From contig CM075760.1 of NCBI GenBank assembly GCA_037974335.1, forward strand, positions 35,535,609-35,599,608: a DNA stretch of 64,000 bases. The letters run 5' to 3'. How positions within the stretch are numbered: position 1 is the stretch's first letter; every line of letters starts with the position of its first letter. The position numbers and the translations under genes are program-made. Below are positions 1-10,580 of this stretch, piece by piece. The notes under the pieces were generated by a model. It made no database searches and was not told where the DNA came from. It saw only the letters and a program-made list of their open reading frames with translations. The DNA comes from Prionace glauca (Eukaryota > Chordata > Chondrichthyes > Carcharhiniformes > Carcharhinidae).

Positions 1-1250
1 CAAGCACTCACACACCCTCAATCAACCTCACTCGTTCACTCAAACACACGCCCTGACTCACTCATCCTCACACCCTCACACACTCACTCACTCACAATCA
101 CTCACTCATATTTGCTCACTCACTCTCATCCATCCTCACTCACCCACAAACACTCATTCAACCTCACTCGTTCAACTTCAATCACTCAGCCTGACTCATT
201 CATTCTCACACCCTCACTGACTCACTCACATTCACTCACTCTCACACCCTCAGTCACGCACCCACATTCACTCACTCACCCTCACGCACTCACCCTCACG
301 CGCCCTCATTAACTCACTGTCACTCAGCCACCCACACTCATATACCATCACTCACTAAACCTCATCCACTGACTTAGACCCTCAGTCAGTCACCAACATT
401 CATACTCACCTTCATTCACTCATCCCACTAATCCACCCTCACTCACCGAGTCTCACTCTCTCACCCTCACTCACTCACCCCATTCTCTCACACTCACTCA
501 CCCCACTTACCCACCCTCACTCATCCAGTCTAACTCACTCTCACTCACACTCACTCACTCACCTACCTACCCTCAATCACCCAGACTCACCCCCACAGAC
601 TCAAGCTCAATGACCTTCTCTCTGTCTCTCTCTCTCACTAGCGCCACCTCACCCATTGCAACTCACTCAAACTCACACACCTACCTTCACTCACACACAC
701 TCACATCCTCATCATCACTCAAATTCACACACCCTAACTCTCAAATCCTCAATCACTCGTCCTCATCAACCACCTTCACTCACTCATCCTCACTCTCCCA
801 CCCATCCACATTCATTCTCCCTCACACACCACCCTCAATAACACACCCTGACTCACTCACTCTCACCCTTCACTTACACAGTTATATTCACTCCCTCACC
901 CTCATTCACTCAATCTCACTCACTTTCACTCACCCACCTCCACTAACCTTCACATATCCTCACTCACTCTCCCTCATTCTTTCACTCTTGCTTACCTACA
1001 CTCTTCCAGCCACCTTCACTCACATTCAGCCTCCTTCACTCACCTACCCTCACTCACACATCCTCATTTACTCACGCTCTCTCACCCTCACCCACACTTA
1101 CTCACCCTCAATCACTCATCCTCACTCAAAGAACTTCACTCACTCACCCTCACTTCCCCACCTTCGTTCACACATACACCATCATTCATCAAAACTCACT
1201 CATTTAATCACTCACCTTCACACACTCACATTCTCCCACTTACACTCACT
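1..1250. repeat. CTCACTCACC-type simple repeat
   Basis: Imperfect pyrimidine-rich repeat built from CTCA, CTCACC and ACACTCA units. It is C/T/A on the + strand and therefore G-rich on the - strand. It gives long open frames of Ser/Thr/His/Leu in several phases because stop codons are rare in such sequence; these are not taken as genes. It lies in what should be the J-to-CH1 intron of the IgM gene. The left edge is cut by the window. Confidence 0.9.
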
Positions 1251-1379
1251 GAATCTGTGTGGGGAGGGCCTGCAACGAAAGAGAAGAAATATCTCAAGCT
1301 GCAGTTTGGTGTTCAAAGCTGGGAGCTGCCCTGGGAGTGCAGAGAGCTGGAGGGATTCGCTGGGGGCTCAGGGCCAGGG

Positions 1380-2050
1380 GCAATGACAAAGAGTCAGGGG
1401 GGCACAGGAGGCGAGGGAAAGGGCAGAGAGCCGTGGGTGGGGGGAAGGCAGAGAGCTAGGGGAAACAGCAGAGATCTGGAGGAAGGGCAGAGAGGCGGGG
1501 GAAAGAGTACACAGCCGGGGAACAGGGTGCAAAGTCAGGGGAAAGTGCGGAGAGAGAGGGCAAAGGACAGGGAGCAGGGGAAAGGGCAGAGAGACCAGTG
1601 AAAGGGGAGAGAGCTGAAAGAAAGGGCAGAGAGATGGGGAAAAGTGTAGAAAGACCAGGGAAAGGGGAGAGAATCAGGAAAAAGGGCGGGGAGGCACGAA
1701 AAAGGGCAGGGAGGCAGGAGAAAGGGCAGAGAGCCGAGGGAAAGGGCAGAGAGCCGAGGGAAAGGGCAGAGAGCCCAGGGGAAAGGGCAGTAGAGTCAAG
1801 GGGAAAGCTTAGAGACCTGGGGGGAAGGAGAAAGAGGGGGGGGGGGGGAGAAGGAAAAGAGGGCAGAGAGCTGAGGAACAGCGTGGGGGGTGAGGGAAAG
1901 AACAGAGAGCCGGGGGAGAGGGCATAGAGCTGGAGGGAAGTGTAGAGAGCCAGGTGGAAATACAGAGAGCCGGATAAAAGGGGAAAAGAGCCACCGTGAA
2001 AGGCAGAGACCCAGGGGAAAGGGCAAAGAGCTGGGGAAATGGGCACAGAG
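1380..2050 (+). repeat. G/A-rich 18-20 bp minisatellite with AGCT motifs
   Basis: About 35 diverged copies of a unit close to GGGAAAGGGCAGAGAGC, strongly purine on the + strand, with a G run near 1838. AGCT occurs repeatedly here and just upstream (for example near 1299, 1319, 1329, 1347, 1454, 1613, 1806, 1868, 1927 and 2029). It sits about 1 kb upstream of IgM CH1, the position that switch regions hold in tetrapod IgH loci. The repeat itself is seen directly; a switch-like role is inference only. The minus-strand Pro/Ser/Leu frame across it is an artefact of composition. Confidence 0.85.
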
Positions 2051-2384
2051 GGGGTGATGGATGGCGGAGTGAGGAGGTTCAGAACAGAGCTAGCACCACA
2101 ATCAGCTCATCTGTAATCTCAGTGAATGATGGAGGAGACTTCAGGGCCCAAATGGGAAACTCTTGGTATTAATGTATGATCCGTCAATCCGTCAATAAAT
2201 GTTGGATTTATTTGAATTTATAATCACATTTAGAGTTTCCTGATCATTCAGTAAGTATTCATTCCAGAGGTATTTTTGAAGCAAAGTCACTAATCTCCGT
2301 TTTGTGGAGTGAGAGGCAGTGAGTTGGAGAGAGGAAGGGGCACCAATCAGTTTGAACACAGGCAATTTCTAAAACTAGTGTGGA

Positions 2385-2500
2385 GATGCCGGAGTGAGGT
2401 TGGTGTGGGCACAGTAAGGATTCTCACAACACCAGGTTAAAGTCCAACAGGTTTATTTGGAATCACAAGCTGTTGGAGCTCCCTCATCAGGTGAGTGGAT
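2385..2500 (+). repeat. Dispersed repeat, CTCACAACACCAGGTTAAAG family
   Basis: Carries the block CTCACAACACCAGGTTAAAG, followed by GTCCAACAGG-TTTATT and a TCATCAGGTGAGTGG block. Related copies in the same orientation lie near 16572 and 42700. The class is not identified; the repeated association of the three blocks shows it is one family. Confidence 0.7.
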
Positions 2501-2832
2501 AGTCTGAATGAAGGGAGAACTTCTTCATCACAAAGTGTTGTTGTTTGAGAAATAAACAGCGGTTCATCACACACTGCTGTTGTTGAGAAATAAATAGTTG
2601 CTGCAATAATGGAGACAATCTTTGCTGTTCTCTGTTAATCCAATGAATGACATGTCATTGTGAGACTAACAGAATGTGTTTTTTCTTCCTAATTTGATAG
2701 AAGTGGAGACAGGGATATGAGTTTCTACAGAGATGACAATTCCCAAATGATAGAAGTAACATCATCGCAAAGGCGGATGAAAGATTTAATCGGGAAATAT
2801 TAGGGATAAGTTCATAATTCTAATCAATGTTC

Positions 2833-2990
2833 GAGATAGAAACATAGAAAATAGAAGCTGGAGTTGGCCATTCGGCCCTTGGAGCCTACTGCGCCATTCA
2901 CTTTGGTCAGAGCTCATCACTATCCTGATCACACCGACGACCCATGTCCCTTCATCCCTTTAACACCAAGACCTATATCTAATATAGAAA
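2833..2990 (-). mobile_element. CR1-type LINE 3' tail, fragment
   Basis: Reads in reverse as the 3' untranslated end of the TTCTTATG-tailed CR1 family: the left edge has AACATAGAAAATAGAAG, then the GGCCATTCGGCCCTT block and CGCCATTCA. No coding part remains. Confidence 0.7.
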
Positions 2991-3065
2991 CCTATTTGTA
3001 ACAATATGTTTGTTGACTTAATAAACGCAAGAGTCTAACTTGTTCAATTGGCTATTCTTTCCCAG

Positions 3066-3365
3066 CGACACCGTCTGCGCCCACTCTCTACGGCCTGGTC
3101 TCCCCCTGTCAGCAACAGAACTCCGGCGGCTCCATCACCTTCGGATGTTTGGCGATGGATTACCTTCCAGATGTCTCCAAAGTGACCTGGAAGAAAAATG
3201 GGCAAACGGTCCCCAGTGGGTTTAAGACTTACCCATCAGTGAGAAACACGAAGGGAACCTACACCCTGAGCAGCCAGTTAACCATCAGCGACTCAGCGGG
3301 AGAATGTCCCAGAATTGACTGTGAGGTTCAACACAACAGCTCAGTCAAGAGCATTGAAATACCAT
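3066..3365 (+). CDS. IgM heavy chain constant exon CH1
   Basis: First constant domain of a shark-type mu chain; it pairs with the light chain and follows the rearranged VDJ. The acceptor ends ...TTTCCCAG at 3065 and the donor GTAAGT starts at 3366. The exon is 300 nt, phase 1 at both ends as in Ig domains. The frame opens with ATPSAPTLYGLVSPCQQQ; the Cys in SPC is the probable light-chain partner, and the intradomain pair is in FGCLAMDY and IDCEV. VTWKKNG supplies the core Trp, and NSS near the end is an N-glycosylation site. An extra Cys lies in GECP. The nominal ORF Met inside this exon is not the start: translation starts in the V leader outside the window. Identification by domain pattern is secure; the subclass or cluster cannot be told. 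Confidence 0.96.
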
Positions 3366-3505
3366 GTAAGTGTTATGGAGCTTGTGTGAAACAGAAACAC
3401 TGGGGTTAACATGTAGGGCCTTGGTTATAACTCAGTTAAATAGATGTGCATCATTCGGCTCTCTGGATTGGTCCAGTTAGTGTCTATTGACTGCAAATGA
3501 GTTAG

Positions 3506-3705
3506 AACATAGAACATTACAGCGCAGTACAGGCCCTTCGGCCCTCGATGTTGCGCTGACCAGTGGAACCAATCTAATGACCCTCTAACCTAAACTATTT
3601 CAATGTTATCCATATGCCTATCCACTGACCATTTGAACGCCCTTAAAGTTGGCGAGTCCGCAACTGCTGCAGACAGGGCTTTCCAAGCCCTTACTACCCT
3701 CTGTT
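3506..3705 (-). mobile_element. CR1 3' end (TTCTATG-tail family) in the CH1-CH2 intron
   Basis: Reverse-oriented 3' end of the CR1 group whose tail reads GGGCCGAAGGGCCTG then TTCTATG; here GGCCCTTCGGCCCTCGATG and the coding remnant of the final residues (SVDRHMD) are visible. About 75 bp separate it from the CH2 exon. Confidence 0.85.
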
Positions 3706-3779
3706 GACAAAAGTTTAATTGATCCACATCTTCTGCAGGAAATGACTGATCTGCTTTTTTTTTCCTGATGGTCATCCAG

Positions 3780-4091
3780 GTAATGATGGTGTCCCTCCAA
3801 CTGTTATCCTCACCGTGAGTTCCAGTGAAGAAATCTCACACAGGAAATTCGCAATCATCGTTTGTTCAATCAGCGATTTCCAGCCAGGGCCAATGGAAGT
3901 GAGTTGGCTGAAGAATGGGGAACCCACGCATTCAGGAATTGTCACCTCTCCCCCCTGTGAAGTGAACGGGAACTTCTCGGCCAGCAGTCGGCTGACAGTC
4001 TCCGCTGGGGAATGGTTCAGCAAAGCGGTCTATACCTGCCAGGTCACTCATCAAGGACACATTCAGAGTCTGAACATCAGCGCATCTCAGG
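3780..4091 (+). CDS. IgM heavy chain constant exon CH2
   Basis: Second mu constant domain, 312 nt, phase 1 at both ends; acceptor GTCATCCAG at 3779 and donor GTAAGA at 4092. The split codon with CH1 is TGT (Cys). The domain shows the Ig C1-set pattern: the Cys in IIVCSISDF, the Trp in EVSWLKNGE, and the Cys in YTCQVTH. NFS and NIS are potential N-glycans, and an extra Cys in SPPC could make an interchain bond. The reading frame runs on past the donor into the intron to 4375; that is read-through and not part of the mRNA. The exon is open and shows no damage. Confidence 0.95.
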
Positions 4092-4299
4092 GTAAGATAC
4101 TCAAACAGAGGACAACATATATCATTCTGATGTTAATCAGAATTAGGGATCTATTCAAGTTGGTACAAAGCATTGAACAACTTGTAAGTTATTGCCATGT
4201 AGTTTGCTGCATTAGGACAATATCTCATTCAGAATTTCATCAGAAAAACATTTTTTTGTTCTACCTTCCTGAGATGTGCATTTATTTCAAAAACCTGAG

Positions 4300-4580
4300 G
4301 GCACTGAAGTGTCACTCCCGTTGCTGTGAATCTGGAGTCACATGCATGCCAGGCCAGATAAAGACAGCAGGTTGAGTTTGGTAAGGAACATTTGTGAACT
4401 AGGAGGGGTTTTACAGCAATAGCTTCATGAGAACCATTTCAACTTTAAATTACACGTTTTTACAAAATTCAAATTTCACATTAGCAATGATGGGATTCGA
4501 ATCTGTGTCCCCAGAGTCTTGCCCTAGGTTATAAGTCCATTGACAACACCATATACCACAGCCTCCCCTTAAAAGAGTGC
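4300..4580 (-). mobile_element. tRNA-headed SINE in the CH2-CH3 intron
   Basis: Reverse-oriented SINE. The right end carries a tRNA-like head on the - strand: the B-box complement GGGATTCGAA at about 4493 and an anticodon-arm-like stretch to about 4575. The body has the GGAGTCACATG-AGGCCAGA block shared with the copy at 21745-22050. Confidence 0.75.
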
Positions 4581-5007
4581 CCCCTTTCGGTTTGAAGCAA
4601 TATAGTGAGTGAGGTGGCCTTGATGTCAGCTTGTTCCTGAGACAGCTGGTAAAATTTGGAGAGACGGTAGGTGTGAGAATGTTTCATAGGTCACAGCACA
4701 GGGGTAAAATATTAGAAAGTGCATCCACCCTATCTATAAACCAACGGTCAGTACTTTTTCCCTGGGTTCAGGATGGTGTGTTTGTTTGGGAATTCTCCAA
4801 TCCTGATTCATGGAAATGTTACCGCTGCTCCAATATTTAATACAGGGAATAATTCCATACAGCAAGCTGGCTTCCCATTCGCCATGGAAGGTGAAAGGCG
4901 AGAGTTAAAGATTGATATATTGAAGGCGACTTTGTCTCCTTCAGGCTGAAGACTGCTGTCCTGCTTCTGAAGGGGAACTCGGGCTCATTTTCATTTCTCA
5001 TTCACAG

Positions 5008-5316
5008 ATCCTCTCCCGTGCCTTGATACCACAGTGAAGATACAGCCACCACCAATAGAACAAGTCTTACTGGAGGCGACCGTGACCTTAACCTGCATCA
5101 TTTCTCATGCTCCTGATGGAGTTAACGTGTCCTGGATCCGAGACAGGAAGTATTTGAAATCAGAGATTGCCGAAAAGCCCGGAGCGGATCGTGACAGCGT
5201 GATCAGCAAATTAAGCATCTCCACACAAGCCTGGCTGAGTGCGGCTGTGTTTGAGTGCGTGGTGAACCATCAGGATCTGCCGACTCCTCTAAGAACATCT
5301 ATCCACAAGGAAACAG
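5008..5316 (+). CDS. IgM heavy chain constant exon CH3
   Basis: Third mu constant domain, 309 nt, phase 1 at both ends; acceptor CATTCACAG at 5007 and donor GTGAGC at 5317. The split codon is GAT, giving a start [13 protein letters not shown]. Ig signature residues are the Cys in [12 protein letters not shown], the Trp in VSWIRD, and the Cys in [14 protein letters not shown] is a potential glycosylation site. An extra Cys at residue 5 (LPC) could form an interchain bridge. A GTG codon inside the exon (5034) is an internal Val and not a start. The exon is intact. Confidence 0.95.
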
Positions 5317-5344
5317 GTGAGCTGAGAGATTGAAGCAATAAATG

Positions 5345-6067
5345 TAGGGTCAACAGCAGGGTTCTGAGCAATGTGGAGGAACAGGGAGATCCCGGGGTTC
5401 ATATCCACAGATCTCTGAAGATTGACACTCAAGTGGATAGAGCCGTGAAGAAGGCTTAAAGTGTGTTAGTGTTTATTAACAGGGGGTTAGAGTTTAAGAG
5501 CCGTGGGGTTATACTGCAATTGCACAGAGCCTTGGTGAGACCACATTTGGAATATTGTGTGCAGTTCTAATCACCTCACTATAAGGAGGATGTGGAAGCA
5601 TTGGAGGGAGTGCAGAGGAGATTTAGCAGGATGCTGCCTGGTTTGGAGGGCAGGTCTTATGAGGAAAGGTTGAGGGAGCTGGGGCTTTTCTCTTTAGAAC
5701 AGAGGAGGATGAGAGACGACTAAATAGAGGTTTATAAGATGGTGAGGGGGATTGATAGAGTGGATGTTCAGAGACTATTTCCTCGGGTTACTAGGGGGGC
5801 ATTACTATAAGGTTCATGGTGGGAGATACAGGAGGGATGTCCGAGGTAGATTCTTTACTCAGAGTGTGGTTACGGTGTGGAATGCACTGCCTGCTGTGAT
5901 AGTGGAGTCAGACACTTTAGGAACTTTCAAGCGGTTATTGGATAGACACATGGAGCACACCAGAATGATAGGGAGTGGGAGAGCTTGATCTTGGGTTCGG
6001 ACATAGCTCGGCATAACATTGAGGGCCAAAGGGCCTGTACTGTGCTGTACTGTTCTATGTTTCTATG
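5345..6067 (+). mobile_element. CR1 LINE 3' part in the CH3-CH4 intron
   Basis: 5'-truncated CR1 copy running to a GGGCCAAAGGGCCTG tail with TTCTATGTTTCTATG. The conserved C-terminal RT region is recognisable (cognate of VRPHLEYCVQF, VQRRF, GLFSLE, FFTQ, WNALPA) but broken by stops, so it is a dead copy. Same strand as the Ig gene. Confidence 0.88.
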
Positions 6068-6224
6068 TAAATGCATCACTGTGTCTATCTCCAGTGAAAG
6101 TGTACTACTCAATAGTTAGTATTCAGTGCATTAATGTTCTCCCCTGAACTAAACTACTTGGGTCGATTGATATTTTTCTGGGGAGTTTGATGTGTTGATG
6201 AGTGAAAAGTGAACTGAAGGCGAT

Positions 6225-6350
6225 GATATTGGGTTTAGAGCGAAGAAGAAGGGAGGAGCCTGATGTGGAGCATCAAAAACCAGAAAACTAAAAAGGAAAG
6301 TAGATCAGTTGGGCCGAATGGCCTGATTCTGTGCTGTAAACTTTCTGAAT
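6225..6350 (+). mobile_element. Short retroposon tail
   Basis: Carries TTGGGCCGAATGGCCTGATT followed by CTGTGCTGTAAA, the 3' tail pattern shared by shark CR1 and SINE elements. No coding part. It lies 185 bp before CH4. Confidence 0.5.
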
Positions 6351-6534
6351 CTTTCCACTCCGCCCCCTCCTGAGTTATTTGAGAAAAGAATTGTGTTCAT
6401 CTCCCCTCCAAGCTGCAAATCAAAAATGGGAAGAGTTAAAATCAGAAGCAAAGCACATTTTCCTGATATCTCACCAGCGGTTTCATTGCCTCCAGAATTC
6501 TCGTTTATTGACATTTATTGTACATTTTCTACAG

Positions 6535-6926
6535 ATCCAAATCCGCGGGAACCGGTCGTCTCTGTCCTCCTGCCCTCGGCAGAAGACGTCTCCGCTCAGA
6601 GTTTCGTCTCCCTCAGCTGCTTAGTGAGAGGTTTCTCCCCCCGAGAGATCTTCGTCAAATGGACCGTCAACGACAAGCCGGTGAATCCCGGGAACTACAG
6701 GAACACCGAGGTGGTGGCGGAGAACGGCGATAGCTCCTTCTTCATGTACAGCCTGTTATCCATTGCAGCAGAGGAATGGTCCAGCGGCGCTTCTTACTCC
6801 TGTGTGGTGGGACATGAAGCCATCCCCTTGAAGATCATCAACAGAACAGTTGACAAATCCAGCGGTAAACCCAGTTTTGTGAACATTTCCCTTGCACTGA
6901 TGGACACTGTTAATTCATGTCAATGA
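6535..6926 (+). CDS. IgM heavy chain exon CH4 with secretory tail
   Basis: Last mu domain plus secretory tailpiece; needed for polymerisation of secreted IgM. Acceptor TTTTCTACAG at 6534, split codon GAT. The domain starts [19 protein letters not shown], with core residues in [17 protein letters not shown] and [11 protein letters not shown]. The tail is [20 protein letters not shown] followed by TGA at 6924: it keeps the NIS glycosylation site and the penultimate Cys used in IgM multimers and J-chain bonding. An internal donor at 6865 allows splicing to M1. Open throughout. AATAAA signals follow at 6954 and 6963. Confidence 0.97.
6862..6870 (+). promoter_or_regulatory. Internal CH4 splice donor for membrane IgM
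   Basis: GCG|GTAAAC inside CH4, with the exon ending at 6864 in phase 1. This matches the phase of M1 (which starts at 10319 with two bases of a codon) and makes GAC at the joint. Splicing here removes the secretory tail, as in mammalian mu. Seen: donor sequence and phase match. Known: the same design in mu genes of tetrapods and sharks. Confidence 0.88.
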
Positions 6927-6953
6927 GAGTCACTCGGTTACATTAAAAACTAC

Positions 6954-6968
6954 AATAAAAAGAATAAA
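6954..6968 (+). terminator. Polyadenylation signals for secreted mu mRNA
   Basis: Two AATAAA hexamers at 6954-6959 and 6963-6968, 28 and 37 bases after the TGA of the secretory tail. Use of this site gives the secreted form; ignoring it allows transcription on to M1/M2. Confidence 0.85.
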
Positions 6969-8045
6969 AACATTTTCCTCTAACAATCAATGAAATACCC
7001 AATTGTTTAATTGGTTGTTTTTCAGTTTTACTTCCATATCTTTGATTTTGAGTCAGATATTTTCATGTCTCGGACCCAACATTGTTGAACCAGTGCTCCC
7101 AGCGGAGATAGACACTGGGTCAGGGATAGAGTAGAACACATTCATTACAGGATTCTGCAAAATATCTTCACTGACTTTCCTCCCGCTGAGGGGAAAACAC
7201 TCCGACATTTTTAACATGTCTGACACACAAACACAACATTTAGATCTCTGTGTCCCTGTTTCTCTCATTGACCACCTCTTTAAGCTGCTGCACCGCACCC
7301 ACTGGGAACTGAAGTGAGGGTCACATACAAAAACATGGAGAAATATTCCCCCCATCGGATTGAGGGAGAGTGAAATTGTTAACATCCTGGATTCCCACTA
7401 ACCCAGCAAAGAGAGGGGAGGAGCAGAAATTAATCCATATTCCAAAACTTCCTCAATGAAAAGAGGAGGAATGTCATTATTTAATCCACTCACCTCCACC
7501 TCCTCAGTGGTTAGAACCATCAGTGACATTGTATCACCGGGTAGGGAGAGGGAAAGTCTGAGCTCACTCTCCTCCCTCTTCTGTGTTTGGAAGGGAACAT
7601 TTCTCTACTATAAGGACCCAGTTGCCAACAGTACAAATTAGTTTCCGGTTTACTTGCTACAGATTGTGAAGTATCATTAACTTAATCATTGAAATATATC
7701 TATACAAATGCAACATAATTTTAAAATGTCCCAACACTCTTGTTCCTGTTAATCATCTGCTGGCATTGATTTCCCAGAATACAAATTTAAACAAGTCATA
7801 GATTCCTCCCCGGGTTTTAACTGTTCTGTCCCTGAGGTCTCTGAGATACATCAATGAATTATGTCATTCTCTCTCCTGATATCACTGTGCCCTCACATAA
7901 AATACATTTCTACAGCAAACCATTGAAAATATGTTCCATTATTCGGGTTGTCTGGATCATATTCACTTCACTATGGTCGGTGAAACTTGGAGCAACAGTT
8001 AAAAAAATACACACACTGATAAAACTGCCCAAAACTGTCACAATT
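6969..8045 (+). other. Proximal part of CH4-M1 intron
   Basis: No repeat family, RNA gene or exon recognised. Moderately A/T-rich unique-looking sequence inside the mu intron. Confidence 0.6.
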
Positions 8046-9110
8046 ATACATACATACATAGGCGTACACACCCACACTCACACACTCACACACACACTCA
8101 CACACTACACACACTGCACAAACACACACTCACACACTATACATTCACACACAATCACACACACACACACACTCACACACACATACACACACTCACACAT
8201 ACAGACACACTACACACTCACACACTCATTCACACACTCACACACACAAACACACACGCATACACACACACACTCACACACACACACACACTCACACACT
8301 ACACACTCTCACATACACACACTCACACATACAGACACACTACACACTCACACACTCATTCACACACTCATACACACATACACACAGACGCATACACACA
8401 CAGACACATGGACACAATTGCACAAATACACATACTCATACATATGCACACGAATACAGAATGTTAATATACACACACAAAACCATACACATACTCCCAC
8501 ACACAGAAATATAGACAGGCACATTCAAATACAGACACAGAATGTCACAAATACACAATACACTCAAATACATACACAACAAAAACACAGATACATTCAT
8601 AAATACAAATGCACATTCACGGACCAGAAGAACACACAATATACGCACAAACGAACTCAAACAAGCACGATTCCACAAATGCACTAATGGACCACACACA
8701 TACAAACAAATATACATGCAGACACAAATACTCTCTCTCTCTTTCTCTTTCGCTCTCTCTGTCCCACACGCACCATGCACACACACACACACACACACAC
8801 ATGCATGCACAAGGGGGCAGACACCCGCACACACAGACACGGACTTGTACAAGAAGGCACAAAACAAAACATGCACACAACTTATCAAATATGTACAAAC
8901 GCATGCAGAACCACATACAAACACACAAGTACACACTTACCTAAACATACGTGACTAGGTACACAGACCCAAACACAAACACATACATGTGTACACACCA
9001 TACGGACAGATAACATGCATGCAGGTCTAAAACATACACAAACAGATACACACACTCAAACAAATGCATATTCTCACACGTTCTCGCTGAAATGAATACT
9101 GATATAGAGA
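8046..9110. repeat. CA / ACACTC microsatellite tract
   Basis: Long imperfect tract of (CA)n, (ACACTC)n and (ACAT)n units, with a short (CT)n block at about 8730-8760 and decay toward the right. It encodes long His/Thr frames in several phases on both strands, which are artefacts. Located in the mu CH4-M1 intron. Confidence 0.92.
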
Positions 9111-10318
9111 CCCACAATGTTATACACATTATCACTTATACAGGGAAATACGTGTAACAATATTAACACACTGCATATAGATAAACAGAGAGCAAAATAT
9201 TTTCACACAAACATGTGGATGCAAACATTCACATGCTCATACAGAACAGAACACCACGGGACACAATACTACACATGGAAACACAGGTATATGCTGACAC
9301 ATTGTTATAAATAACTATCAGCACGGATTTACATGCACTAACATGTTAACAGATATACGCACAAATACACGGAGGAACAGACACACACAAAAAGGGAAGG
9401 AAACATTACTCGAGTGACAGAAATGAACACATTGAAATAGGCAGAAACACGAGCACACGTTAAGAGTGGCATTAATAAATATACAGAGACTTCACACACT
9501 AATAGTCATATATCCACAATGTCTGAAGAATAAATTATACAAATTATACAAATTATCTACAATGTCTGAAGAATAAATTATACACCCAGACACACAACTA
9601 CACAAATCAACAAACACAGACAAATGAATCCCTCATACACACAGATTAACTCAGGACCAAAGATTAATGCAGCTCAGGAAGTGTTCACACACACACACAC
9701 ACACACACACACAGTCTCACACATACACACACGCACACAGACACACACACACAATCTTAAATATAAACGGCAGGTAAATGATGAAAGTAAAATTTAAGTG
9801 TGAATTTGAATGGACATGCACACCGACAACTATCCCAATTCTCAAAACACCGCCAAACACGTTGAGAAACTGAATTAAGCTCCTGATTTACTAAACATTT
9901 CCACTGTAAATAAGCAAAGATTGGAAATTACATCCCAGATCTTAAACAGCAGCATTCATAGTTTACAGATCAGTCACCTTCTGTGGAAACAATCATTGAC
10001 AGGGGAATGTTCCTCTATATCAGTCAAAACATTCTTCAATAAGCGTTCGTGGCAAATAGTTCAAAATGAACTGATTCTCAAGAAAACACCTTCAGTGCTT
10101 TCTGACATGGACTCTCCAAGGAATACCAATAAGGATCAGGTGTGAAAATAGTTATGGAGATCTGTTACTGAGTGTCCTGAATTTAACAGGAGATATACAT
10201 TGAAAATTAGACATGAGAATGAATGAACAGTTTATAGAGGAGAACAGGGAAAAGAAAACAATGAGATTCCCTGGATAAATAAAGTAATCTAATTTCATTT
10301 CCTCGTCTCCGCCCCCAG
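9111..10318 (+). other. Distal part of CH4-M1 intron
   Basis: Residual CA-rich sequence, a local direct duplication around 9508-9585 containing AATGTCTGAAGAATAAATTA twice, another (CA)n block at 9687-9752, then unique-looking sequence ending in the acceptor CTCGTCTCCGCCCCCAG at 10318. Confidence 0.7.
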
Positions 10319-10446
10319 ACCCCACCGACCGCATCTGGATTGAAGACAGTGAGGATGATAACAGCAACATCTGGACAACCGCTTCCACATTCATCGTCCT
10401 GTTCTTCCTGAGCATTTTCTACAGCACTGCCGTCACTCTGGTGAAG
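10319..10446 (+). CDS. IgM membrane exon M1 (transmembrane)
   Basis: 128 nt; acceptor CGCCCCCAG at 10318, donor GTGAGA at 10447. It begins in phase 1 and ends in phase 0. It encodes an acidic extracellular spacer ([13 protein letters not shown]), then the antigen-receptor transmembrane helix [19 protein letters not shown] followed by AVTLVK. The polar face (TT, ST, YST) is the conserved motif that contacts Ig-alpha/Ig-beta partners. Joined to the CH4 internal donor it gives membrane mu. No damage seen; recognition is secure. Confidence 0.95.
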
Positions 10447-10580
10447 GTGAGATGATTCAATTCACTCACATTTCAAACTGGCAGAATGGATTTGAAAAAT
10501 CTCTCAATGTTTCACTGATTAAAAACATTAATGTCCCGCATCAGAAACATCTGCTTCAATATTGTCTCTTTATTTTACAG

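Larger units (their letters stand above)
2051..3065 (+). other. End of J-CH1 intron, partly repeat-derived
   Basis: Non-coding. It contains a copy of a dispersed repeat at about 2385-2500 and a CR1-type 3' tail in reverse orientation at about 2833-2990. It ends with a pyrimidine-rich acceptor (CTATTCTTTCCCAG) directly before CH1. No J segment or recombination signal was recognised in 1-3065, so the rearranging segments should be further left. Confidence 0.7.

Noticed and set aside
112-1386. Long Ser/Thr/His-rich ORFs in the CTCA tract
   Set aside because: They follow from a repeat that lacks stop triplets; overlapping frames are equally open and no splice or start context supports translation.
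1257-2046. ORFs on both strands through the GA-rich minisatellite
   Set aside because: Compositional: simple purine repeat read as Gly/Arg/Glu on one strand and Pro/Ser/Leu on the other.
1-3065. J segment or recombination signal upstream of CH1
   Set aside because: No WGxG-type J motif or heptamer-nonamer pair was recognised in this interval.
3040-3225. Alternative + strand frame over IgM CH1
   Set aside because: Shadow frame; the CH1 domain pattern lies in the frame joining PSAPTLYG to LAMDY.
7854-8958. 277-residue and smaller ORFs in the CA repeat
   Set aside because: Artefact of (ACACTC)n with no stop codons.
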